Below are positions 5,863 through 12,381 of a stretch of 14,492 nt of DNA, one piece after another. The first letter of the stretch is position 1. The number at the start of each line of letters is the position of its first letter. Made by a program: the position numbers and the translations under genes. Where the stretch lies: contig JAFAUA010000153.1 of the NCBI GenBank assembly GCA_019243595.1, positions 1 through 14,492 of the forward strand. Reading direction: 5' to 3'. The notes beneath the pieces are model-generated. The model saw nothing but the letters and a program-made list of their open reading frames with translations, did not search any database and was not told the origin of the DNA. The DNA is from Acidimicrobiia bacterium. Its GTDB lineage: Bacteria > Actinomycetota > Acidimicrobiia > Acidimicrobiales > AC-14.

Positions 5863-7944
5863 GTGAAGAGCTTCCCTCCGGCCAAGATCCGCAACGTTGC
5901 ACTTGTTGGACACGGAGGAGCGGGGAAGACGAGCCTCGCCGAAGCGCTGCTGTTCTGCTCGGGCGCCATCAATCGCCACGGCCGCGTCGAGGACGGCACG
6001 ACGACGACCGACTTCGACCCCGAAGAGATCAAGCGAGGCATCTCGCTGTCGATGGCGCTGGCGCCGCTCGAGCACGCGGGCCACAAGCTCAACGTCCTCG
6101 ATGTCCCCGGCTACGCCGACTTCGTCGGCGACCTCTACGCCGCCCTGCGGGTCGCTGACCTCGCCGTGTTCGTCGTCAGTGCGGTGGAGGGCGTCGAGGT
6201 GCAGACCGAGGCCGCATGGCGCATCGCCGCCGACCTCGACGTGCCCCGCATGATCTACCTGAACAAGCTCGACCGCGAGCGGGCGTCCTTCCAGCGCACG
6301 CTCGACGACCTGCGGGAAAAGTTCGGCGTCGGCGTGGCACCCCTCGAACTGCCGATCGGCGAGGAGACGGCGTTCCACGGGGTAGCCGACCTGCTAAGCG
6401 ACACCGCGTTCTTGTACGACGGCGACAGTGGTAAGTCGAACCAAGGCGAGATCCCCGACGACATGGCCGACCTCGAGCACCAAGTGCACGACAACCTCGT
6501 CGAGGGCATCGTCGTCGCCGACGACGATCTCATGGAGCGCTACCTCGAGGGAGAGACGATCGAGCCCAAGGAGCTGGAGGAGACGCTCGCCAAAGGCGTC
6601 GCCGAAGCGTCGGTCTTCCCTGTCGTGTGCGGGGCCGCCACCAAGCTCATCGGTGTCGACCGCCTGGCCGATCTCATCTGCGAGATCGGGCCCTCACCGC
6701 TCGACCGCCCGCCCGTCGAGGTGCAGGCGGGCGACAACACCACCGAGGTGGCGTGCGACCCCAACGGACAGCCGTTGGCGTTCGTGTTCCGCACGGTCGC
6801 CGACCCATACGTCGGCAAGGTTTCGTTCCTCAAGGTGCTTTCGGGAACGGTGAAGCCCGACGCCCAACTGAGCAATTCGCGTACACACCAGGACGAGCGT
6901 CTGCACGGCTTGTTCACCATGCGCGGCAAGGAGCAGGACAACGTGCCCGAGCTTCCGGCCGGCGACATCGGTGCGGTCGCCAAGCTGGCGAACACCGGGA
7001 CGGGCGACACCTTGGCGCCCAAGGGCACGCCGGTCGTGGTGCCGCCGATCGAGTCGCCCGAGCCGATCCTGTCGATCGCCATCCTTCCCAAGTCGAAGGG
7101 CGACGAGGACAAGCTGATGACCGGTCTCCATCGCCTCCAGGACGAGGACCCCGCCCTGCGCGTGCGGCGGGACGACGAGACGCACCAGACATTGTTGTCG
7201 GGCATGGGCGAGACCCACCTGTCGATCGTCGCCGAGCGCCTATCGCGAAAGTTCGGCGTCGAGGTCGAGACCGAAGACGTGAAGGTCCCGTTCCGGGAGA
7301 CGATCACGTCGGAAGCCGAAGCCGAGGGCAAGTACAAGAAGCAGACCGGCGGTCACGGCCAGTTCGGCGTCGCCTTCCTTCGGGTGGAGCCGCTCGAGCG
7401 AGGCCAGGGCTTCGAGTTCGTCGACAAGATCGTCGGCGGGGCCATCCCCCGGCAGTTCATCCCGGCCGTCGAGAAGGGCGTGGCCGAGGCCATGAGCACC
7501 GGCGGGGTGTACGGCTTTCCCGTCGTCGACGTGCGGGCCACGGTGTTCGACGGCAAGTTCCACTCGGTCGACTCGTCGGAGATGAGTTTCAAGATGGCGG
7601 GTTCGCTCGGGTTCCGGGAGGCCATGGCCAAGGCCGGGCCCGTCCTGCTGGAGCCGATCTCCCTGCTCGAGGTCACCGTGCCCCTCGCCTACCAGGGCGA
7701 CGTCATGGGCGACCTGAACTCGCGCCGGGGGCGGGTGCAGGGCACCGAGTCGGCCGGCGTCGACGAGCAGACGATCACCGCCCTCGTCCCGACATCGGAG
7801 ATCCTGCGTTACGCCATCGATCTCCGCTCGCTGACGGGCGGTCGCGGTCGCTTCAAGGTCGAGCACGACCACTACGACCTGATGCCGTCGCACCTCGTCG
7901 ACAAGGTCGCCAAGGCCCGCGAAGAAGAAAACGCGAACGCGTAG
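5863..7944 (+). CDS. Elongation factor G-like translational GTPase (EF-G2 type)
   Basis: Predicted 693 aa, full length for EF-G. Domain order is GTPase domain, beta-barrel domain II, and domains III-V (KYKKQTGGHGQFG marks domain IV; the C-terminal part ends about RFKVEHDHYD). P-loop GHGGAGKT is at 16-23, switch I around 44-62 (TTTTDFDPEEIKRGIS), NKLD at 134-137. The G3 motif is DVPGY (80-84) instead of DTPGH, so the residue equivalent to the catalytic His of EF-G/EF-Tu is Tyr. This is typical of the EF-G-like group (such as Thermus EF-G-2 and mycobacterial FusA2) and separates it from the main translocase. GTG 5863 is the start: GAGG lies 8-9 nt upstream and homologues begin with MKS(F/Y)PP. 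It leads an operon with two DinB-like genes. Its cellular role is not established. Confidence 0.93.
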   Translation: MKSFPPAKIRNVALVGHGGAGKTSLAEALLFCSGAINRHGRVEDGTTTTDFDPEEIKRGISLSMALAPLEHAGHKLNVLDVPGYADFVGDLYAALRVADLAVFVVSAVEGVEVQTEAAWRIAADLDVPRMIYLNKLDRERASFQRTLDDLREKFGVGVAPLELPIGEETAFHGVADLLSDTAFLYDGDSGKSNQGEIPDDMADLEHQVHDNLVEGIVVADDDLMERYLEGETIEPKELEETLAKGVAEASVFPVVCGAATKLIGVDRLADLICEIGPSPLDRPPVEVQAGDNTTEVACDPNGQPLAFVFRTVADPYVGKVSFLKVLSGTVKPDAQLSNSRTHQDERLHGLFTMRGKEQDNVPELPAGDIGAVAKLANTGTGDTLAPKGTPVVVPPIESPEPILSIAILPKSKGDEDKLMTGLHRLQDEDPALRVRRDDETHQTLLSGMGETHLSIVAERLSRKFGVEVETEDVKVPFRETITSEAEAEGKYKKQTGGHGQFGVAFLRVEPLERGQGFEFVDKIVGGAIPRQFIPAVEKGVAEAMSTGGVYGFPVVDVRATVFDGKFHSVDSSEMSFKMAGSLGFREAMAKAGPVLLEPISLLEVTVPLAYQGDVMGDLNSRRGRVQGTESAGVDEQTITALVPTSEILRYAIDLRSLTGGRGRFKVEHDHYDLMPSHLVDKVAKAREEENANA

Positions 7945-8517
7945 GTGTCTCAGTTCCAGCCTGTCGTCACACCGAAGGAGCGCTGCGACGAGTGCGGGTA
8001 CGTGTACGCCGAGGTGTCGGTCGACGACGCCATCGAGAAGCTGCGCTCGTTCGGCCGCCGGTACAAGGCGCCGCTGACGCGCTTCCTCGCGGGTGAGGAC
8101 GGCGATTCGTTGTTGCGGACGCGCCCATCGCCGGACGTCTGGTCCCCGCTGGAGTACGCGGCCCACGTCCGTGACGCCGTGCGCTTCAACGGCTACCTGG
8201 CCCGGCGCGTGTTGACCGAGGACTCGCCGACATTGCCTGCGCCGAACCCCGACCAGGCCGCAGTCGACAACGACTACAACTCGTCGGATCCCGCCGAGGT
8301 GGCCGACGGCATCGAGGAGCGGGCCGCGAAACTCGCCGACATGGCCGCGGGTGTCGAGGATCCGTCGTCGTGGGAGCGGGCGACGGTCTGGGAGGGCCGG
8401 GACGGTGAGTTCACGGCCCTCTACTTCCTGCGCAACGCCGTGCACGAGGGCCACCACCACCTGCTGGACATCGGCCGCGTGCTGCGCCACGTCCGCGAAG
8501 CGGCCAATGGCAGTTAG
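7945..8517 (+). CDS. CxxCG-knuckle plus DinB-like protein 1
   Basis: Predicted 190 aa. The GTG start follows the EF-G-like stop codon with no gap, so it is co-transcribed and probably coupled. Residues 14-18 (CDECG) form a zinc-ribbon-like half knuckle. The rest is a DinB-type four-helix bundle: H74 in LEYAAHVRD, and H167 with H171 in NAVHEGHHHLLD, the spacing expected for the metal-binding His triad. DinB-superfamily proteins include thiol-dependent transferases of actinobacteria (mycothiol-dependent enzymes) and many proteins of unknown function. mshC in this window shows that mycothiol is probably made, but a direct link is inference. It is paralogous to the next gene. Confidence 0.82.
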   Translation: MSQFQPVVTPKERCDECGYVYAEVSVDDAIEKLRSFGRRYKAPLTRFLAGEDGDSLLRTRPSPDVWSPLEYAAHVRDAVRFNGYLARRVLTEDSPTLPAPNPDQAAVDNDYNSSDPAEVADGIEERAAKLADMAAGVEDPSSWERATVWEGRDGEFTALYFLRNAVHEGHHHLLDIGRVLRHVREAANGS

Positions 8518-9055
8518 CTGGACCTGCCCCGACTGCGGGCTGGTGTACGACTCGCTGGCGCCGCAGGACGCCATCCAAGCCCTGCGCTCGTTCCCTCGGC
8601 GCTACCGCGAGGTGATCGGCCCGTTCATCGACGACGAGGACGTCTTGCGGCGGCGGCCCGATCCTTCGACGTGGTCGGCGCTCGAGTACACCGCCCACGT
8701 CGCCGACGTCTTCGAAGCGATGACTCCGCAGCTGATCGAGATCGTGCAGAAGGATGATCCGCCCACTGACGATCCGCTCGACCAGGACGCGCGTGCGGTC
8801 GAGCGCGGTTACAACGACATGGAGCCCCAGCAGGTCCTCGAGTGGCTGTCGCGGTCGGCGACCAAGGCGGCCGACACGTGCGCCGGCTTCTCGCCCGACG
8901 ACTGGAGCCGCAAGGCCGAGTTTCCGTACGGCCAGCGCGAGCTCATCGACGTCGTCCGCAACATGGTGCACGAGGGCGTCCACCACCTTCGGGATGTCGA
9001 GCGTGTGTTGCGGGCCGTGATCGGCAAGCCCCTGCCGACCGACGAAGAGGACTAG
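8507..9055 (+). CDS. CxxCG-knuckle plus DinB-like protein 2 (paralogue)
   Basis: Predicted 182 aa. The ATG at 8507 overlaps the end of the preceding gene by 11 nt. Domain plan matches the neighbour: CPDCG (7-11), then DAIQALRSFPRRYRE (21-35, against DAIEKLRSFGRRYKA), H64 in LEYTAHVAD, and H155/H159 in MVHEGVHHLRD. The pair is therefore a diverged tandem duplication. The metal-binding His triad is intact, so a metalloenzyme function is plausible; the substrate is unknown. The open frame extends upstream to 8351 but there it only overlaps the paralogue in another frame, so ATG 8507 is chosen. The gene ends 17 nt before the convergent membrane-protein gene. Confidence 0.82.
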   Translation: MAVSWTCPDCGLVYDSLAPQDAIQALRSFPRRYREVIGPFIDDEDVLRRRPDPSTWSALEYTAHVADVFEAMTPQLIEIVQKDDPPTDDPLDQDARAVERGYNDMEPQQVLEWLSRSATKAADTCAGFSPDDWSRKAEFPYGQRELIDVVRNMVHEGVHHLRDVERVLRAVIGKPLPTDEED

Positions 9056-9063
9056 AGGACTCG

Positions 9064-9080
9064 GCGCCCGGGTTAGGCGC
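9064..9080. terminator. Possible short bidirectional hairpin between convergent operons
   Basis: GCGCC (9064-9068) and GGCGC (9076-9080) can pair around a 7-nt loop. They sit between the DinB-like stop (9055) and the membrane-protein stop (9073). The 5-bp stem is weak and has no T-run. Confidence 0.25.
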
Positions 9081-9585
9081 GCTTGAGGCTCGACCAGTCC
9101 TCGGGGTTGTCCTCGACGAAGTCGAACAGAACTTCTGCGCTCACCCCGTCGACCAGGACGACGCCCCGTCGCCGCGGCGGGTCCTCGGCGGAGTAGAGGA
9201 GGATGCGCCACACCGGCCGGCTTCGCAGCCCGCTCCAACCCAGCTGGGCCGACGCGTGCCCGACCGGAAACCCCATCCGCTGGACGGCCGCCACCAGGGC
9301 ATCGGTCTCCCCCACCTTCAGCGGCCAGGCCGCCGACCACTGGTAGAGGGCGATGGCGGCGAGGGCGACGGCGACCCAGAGAAACCCGTCGTTGACCAGC
9401 ACGTGCCCCGAACCCCGGTGCGTCACCCACAACAGGAAGGACAGGCCGGCGACGACCAGGTAGATGACCGTCGGGATCCGCCGGCGAGCGATATCGGGGA
9501 ACGTGTACTGCCCGACATACCCACTGACGTCGAGCTCCTCCGGCAACTCGTCCCGATGCTCCCCCGCGGGCGGCAGATCCGTCAT
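9073..9585 (-). CDS. Two-TM membrane protein of unknown function
   Basis: Predicted 170 aa. A polar N-terminus (1-34) precedes two hydrophobic segments (about 37-54 and 63-82). A soluble C-terminal part (85-170) has a strand-rich pattern (VWRILLYSAEDPP, GVVLVDGVSAEVLFDF). The ATG overlaps the HIT-protein stop as ATGA, so the two are translationally coupled and it closes the thrS operon. I do not recognise the family. Position between thrS-HIT and the PIM genes might suggest an envelope role, but nothing in the sequence states it. Confidence 0.75.
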   Translation of the reverse strand: MTDLPPAGEHRDELPEELDVSGYVGQYTFPDIARRRIPTVIYLVVAGLSFLLWVTHRGSGHVLVNDGFLWVAVALAAIALYQWSAAWPLKVGETDALVAAVQRMGFPVGHASAQLGWSGLRSRPVWRILLYSAEDPPRRRGVVLVDGVSAEVLFDFVEDNPEDWSSLKRA

Positions 9586-10058
9586 TTGGGCCAGTTCTTC
9601 TTGAGGTTCTCGAGGGTGGCGTCCAGGGATTCGGGCATGACGCGGGTTTCGGCGACGGAGGTCATGAAGTTGGTGTCGCCGTTCCAGCGGGGCAGGACGT
9701 GGACGTGGAAGTGGCCGGGGATACCGGCGCCGGCGACGCGGCCCAGGTTGGCGCCCATGTTGAGGCCGTCGGGCGAGTAGCCGGCCTTGAGGGCCCGAAC
9801 CGAGTTGGCGACCGCCGCCCACACGGCGCCCACTTCCTCACGACCGACGTCCTCGACGTCGCCGACGTGCCGTACGGGCAGCACCATCACGTGCCCGCTC
9901 GTGTACGGGAAGGCGTTGAGGATGACGGCGACGAGGTCGTCACGCCAAACGACGTAGGTGCCGTCCTCGATGACCCGGCAGAGAACGCACGCGGCGTCGT
10001 CGTGGACGTCGGCGCCGGTGACGTACTCGTTGCGCCAGCCCGCCCACAGCCGCTCCAC
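9582..10058 (-). CDS. HIT-family nucleotide hydrolase/phosphorylase (Rv2613c-like)
   Basis: Predicted 158 aa. The histidine triad is H116-F-H118-V-H120-V-L within GHFHVHVLPRWNGD. C24xxC27 and upstream His residues (H56, H64) resemble the zinc site seen in many HIT proteins. The N-terminal LWAGWRNEYV and the segment NAFPYTSGHVMVLPVRHV match the actinobacterial HIT protein encoded between thrS and pgsA in mycobacteria, described as an Ap4A-phosphorylase-like enzyme. Diadenosine polyphosphates are by-products of aminoacyl-tRNA synthetases, so placement next to thrS makes sense. GTG 10058 is the start because it overlaps the thrS stop by one base (TAGTG) and gives the conserved N-terminus. The frame is open further upstream but only antisense-like sequence lies there. 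Confidence 0.9.
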   Translation of the reverse strand: MERLWAGWRNEYVTGADVHDDAACVLCRVIEDGTYVVWRDDLVAVILNAFPYTSGHVMVLPVRHVGDVEDVGREEVGAVWAAVANSVRALKAGYSPDGLNMGANLGRVAGAGIPGHFHVHVLPRWNGDTNFMTSVAETRVMPESLDATLENLKKNWPK

Positions 10059-11995
10059 TAGTTGCGACCCGCCACGTCCGCACGCAAGCGCTCGACGAAG
10101 TCGTCGACAGGCACGCCGCGCTCGACGTCCTGCTCGCGCGCATTGACCCCGACGGTGCCGGCATCGACGTCCTCGCTGCCGACGACGAGTACGTAGGGGA
10201 CCTTCTCCAGCTTTCCGCGGCGGATTCGCTGGCCCAGCGGGTCGGACGCGCCAACGATGTCGGCGCGGAAGCCTTCGGCCTTCAAGCGGTCGACGAGGCG
10301 GAAGGCGTACGGCTCGTGCTCGCCCGCGACCGGAAGCACCCGCGCCTGTACCGGCGAAAGCCACACCGGAAAAGCGCCTGCGTAGTGCTCGACCAGGATG
10401 CCGAAGAAGCGTTCGATCGACCCGAACAGCGCGCGGTGGATCATGATCGGCTCGTGGGGATGGTTGTCCGCACCGACGTACGTCAAGCCGAACCGCTGTG
10501 GCTCCTGGAAATCGACCTGTAGCGTCGACAGCTGCCACCGTCGACCGATGGCGTCGCGCACGTGCACGTCGATCTTCGGCCCGTAGAACGCACCCTCACC
10601 CTCGGCGACCTGATACGGAAGGCCGGAGGATTGGATCGCCTCGAACAGCGCGGCGGTAGCCATCTCCCAGTCCTCGTCGGCGCCAATGGACTTCTCCGCA
10701 GGACGCGTAGAGATGTCAGCCTCGAACTCGTCGAACCCGAAGGCCCGGAGCAGCGACAGCACGAAGTCCAGAAGCGACGTGAGCTCAGGAACGATCTGCT
10801 CGCGTGTGCAGAAGATGTGGCTGTCGTCCTGGGTGAACCCACGCGACCGCAAAAGACCGTGCAGCACACCTGACCGCTCGAAGCGATACACGGTGCCGAA
10901 CTCGAAGTACCGAACCGGCAGGTCGCGGTACGAGCGCGTGTGGCTCTTGTACACGAGGATGTGGAACGGACAGTTCATGGGCTTCGGGTAGTACTTGGCG
11001 CCCTCCAGCTCCATGGGCGGGTACATGCCGTCGGCGTAGAAGCCCAGGTGTCCGCTCGTCTCCCACAGGTTCGACTTGGCGATGTGGGGGCTGTAGACGA
11101 ACTCGTAGTTGCCGTGGATGTGTCGGTCCCGGGAGAAGTCCTCCATGATCTTGCGGACCGTGGCCCCCTTGGGATGCCAGATAGCCAGGCCGGCCCCCAG
11201 GTCGTCGGGGAACGAGAAGAGGTCGAGTTCGACGCCGAGCTTGCGGTGGTCGCGACGCTCGGCCTCCTCGAGGCGGTACAGGTGCTCCTTGAGCGCCTTC
11301 TCCGACTCCCACGCGGTGCCGTAGATGCGCTGGAGCATCGGCTTGTGCTCGTCGCCCCGCCAGTAGGCGCCGGCCACCTTCATCAGCTTGAAGGCGCCCA
11401 GCCGGGCGGTCGTCGGCACGTGGGGGCCGCGGCAGAGGTCGACCCAGCCGTCGTTGCGGTAGGCGCTGACGACGCCGCCCTCCGCACCCTCGCTCGGGTC
11501 GACAGCCTCGATGATCTCGACCTTGAAGGGCTGGTCGGCGAACAGCCGCAGGCCCTCGTCCTTGGAGAGCTCCTCGCGCACGAAGGGCTGGCTCTCGCCG
11601 ACGATCTCCCGCATGCGCGCCTCGATCCGCGAGAGATCGTCCTCGGTGAAGTGGGCGCCGCCGGGAAGCTCGAAGTCGTAGTAGAAGCCGTCGGCGATCG
11701 GCGGCCCGATGGCGTACTTGGCGCCCGGGAAGAGGTCGGTGACGGCCTGGGCCATCACGTGCGCCGTCGAGTGACGCAGCACGTACCGGCCCTCTTCGGT
11801 GTTGTCGGTGATGACCGCGACCGTGGCCCCGTCGGGCAGCGGGGCGCCGAGGTCGACCTCTCGGCCGTCGAAAGTTGCCGCGACCGCCGCTTTCGCCAGT
11901 CCCTTGCCGATCGACGACGCAAGGTCGGCCGCCGTCGACCCCTCGGGCAGCGAGCGGGACGAGCCGTCGGGCAGGGAGACGGTGATGTCGGCCAT
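10058..11995 (-). CDS. thrS: Threonyl-tRNA synthetase
   Basis: Predicted 645 aa, full-length class II ThrRS. TGS domain at 1-63. The editing domain carries HSTAH (H75, H79) and C188/H192 (DLCRGPH), the set that clears Ser-tRNA(Thr). The catalytic core includes MNCPFHI with the zinc ligand C342, motif 2 (YRFERSG, 370-376), H393 (DDSHIF), the YGPKIDV block, motif 3 region (NHPHEPIMIHRALFGS) with the third zinc-ligand His, and the C-terminal anticodon-binding domain (WLSPVQARVLPV onwards). The ATG at 11995 is the natural start (MADITVSLPDGS). It heads the operon thrS-HIT-membrane protein. There is no Shine-Dalgarno sequence; TATCCT lies 10 nt upstream of the ATG, and a CRP-type palindrome lies about 100 bp upstream. 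Confidence 0.97.
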   Translation of the reverse strand: MADITVSLPDGSSRSLPEGSTAADLASSIGKGLAKAAVAATFDGREVDLGAPLPDGATVAVITDNTEEGRYVLRHSTAHVMAQAVTDLFPGAKYAIGPPIADGFYYDFELPGGAHFTEDDLSRIEARMREIVGESQPFVREELSKDEGLRLFADQPFKVEIIEAVDPSEGAEGGVVSAYRNDGWVDLCRGPHVPTTARLGAFKLMKVAGAYWRGDEHKPMLQRIYGTAWESEKALKEHLYRLEEAERRDHRKLGVELDLFSFPDDLGAGLAIWHPKGATVRKIMEDFSRDRHIHGNYEFVYSPHIAKSNLWETSGHLGFYADGMYPPMELEGAKYYPKPMNCPFHILVYKSHTRSYRDLPVRYFEFGTVYRFERSGVLHGLLRSRGFTQDDSHIFCTREQIVPELTSLLDFVLSLLRAFGFDEFEADISTRPAEKSIGADEDWEMATAALFEAIQSSGLPYQVAEGEGAFYGPKIDVHVRDAIGRRWQLSTLQVDFQEPQRFGLTYVGADNHPHEPIMIHRALFGSIERFFGILVEHYAGAFPVWLSPVQARVLPVAGEHEPYAFRLVDRLKAEGFRADIVGASDPLGQRIRRGKLEKVPYVLVVGSEDVDAGTVGVNAREQDVERGVPVDDFVERLRADVAGRN

Positions 11996-12005
11996 GGTTC
12001 GGCTG

Positions 12006-12011
12006 AGGATA
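12006..12011 (-). promoter_or_regulatory. Candidate -10 (TATCCT) just upstream of thrS
   Basis: TATCCT on the minus strand ends 10 nt before the thrS ATG. It would give a leader of only a few nucleotides, consistent with the missing Shine-Dalgarno sequence. No -35 is evident. A more distal start near the CATACT hexamer at about 12090-12095 is an alternative. Confidence 0.3.
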
Positions 12012-12030
12012 CGCAGGACCGGGCGTCAGG

Positions 12031-12045
12031 CGTGGCGCCGCCACG
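12031..12045. other. Short stem-loop in the thrS upstream region
   Basis: CGTGGC (12031-12036) and GCCACG (12040-12045) form a perfect 6-bp stem with a 3-nt loop, 36 nt upstream of the thrS start. If thrS is transcribed from a distal promoter, this would be in its 5' leader. I see no T-box features (no specifier loop or T-box sequence). Confidence 0.35.
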
Positions 12046-12097
12046 AATCGCGGCTATCTGACCGCTGCAAGCAGGAATTCTCGCATCCCGCGGAGTA

Positions 12098-12113
12098 TGT
12101 GAATGCTGTCACA
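12098..12113. promoter_or_regulatory. Perfect CRP/FNR-type operator TGTGA-N6-TCACA
   Basis: The sequence is exactly TGTGA-ATGCTG-TCACA, the consensus for CRP-family regulators including the mycobacterial CRP. It sits in the gap between divergent thrS (start 11995) and the small-ORF/STAS/cupredoxin set (12177 onwards), so it could act on either. On the plus strand it overlaps a weak -35-like CTGTCA (12106-12111), 17 nt from TAGCAA (12129-12134), which would suggest repression; on the minus strand CATACT overlaps its left edge. Confidence 0.6.
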
Positions 12114-12135
12114 TTTGCTTGCAAGAGCTAGCAAA
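12114..12135. promoter_or_regulatory. Inverted repeat TTTGCT-N10-AGCAAA next to the CRP-type site
   Basis: A 6-bp perfect inverted repeat with 10-nt spacer begins immediately after the CRP-type palindrome. Nested within it is TTGC-TT-GCAA (12115-12124). It could be a second operator, or chance symmetry in an AT-richer promoter patch. It does not match an operator I recognise. Confidence 0.3.
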
Positions 12136-12176
12136 GGGGGAGTCTTCTGTGGTGACCTGGTGTTGGAACAAGAGCG

Positions 12177-12368
12177 ATGAGAACCATGAAGACACAACAC
12201 ACACACCACACCCCCAGGCATCCGCAGGCATCCCAGGCGCCGCAGGGCAAAGAGGCAGCCATGCGCTGGCTCGCCCAGCAGCTCCGGTGGGAGCGCCTGC
12301 TCGATGACCTCCGCGGCGACAGCACCGACCGCCAGCCCACGCCCGTCCGGGAGGAGGAGGCGGCCTGA
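12177..12368 (+). CDS. Small ORF upstream of the STAS gene (63 aa, or 35 aa from an internal ATG)
   Basis: From ATG 12177 the product is 63 aa with a His/Thr-rich start (MRTMKTQHTHHTPRH) encoded over a CA-rich low-complexity stretch and a 10-bp tandem repeat (CAGGCATCC, 12215-12223 and 12225-12233). The internal ATG at 12261 has a better Shine-Dalgarno sequence (AGAGG, 5 nt spacing). It gives a 35-aa peptide, MRWLAQQLRWERLLDDLRG..., with an amphipathic helix and an acidic end. The internal start is the more credible one. The stop codon TGAGGGG supplies the ribosome-binding site of the following STAS gene, suggesting coupling. No family is recognised. Without it, 11996-12381 would be a gene-free gap holding only the operator and hairpins listed. 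Confidence 0.4.
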   Translation: MRTMKTQHTHHTPRHPQASQAPQGKEAAMRWLAQQLRWERLLDDLRGDSTDRQPTPVREEEAA

Positions 12369-12381
12369 GGGGCCGCTCCCG

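Noticed and set aside
5771..5902. Longer pgsA start at 5902
   Set aside because: It would overlap the start of the divergent EF-G-like gene, and the TTG at 5770 has an excellent ribosome-binding site at 6 nt.
6627..8096. 489-codon plus-strand frame overlapping the EF-G-like gene
   Set aside because: Arg-rich out-of-frame shadow of a clear full-length GTPase gene.
7240..8574. 444-codon minus-strand frame
   Set aside because: Antisense to the EF-G-like and DinB-like genes with no recognisable domain.
11996..12097. T-box riboswitch upstream of thrS
   Set aside because: Only small hairpins are seen; no T-box core or specifier loop is recognisable, and the leader may be only a few nucleotides long.
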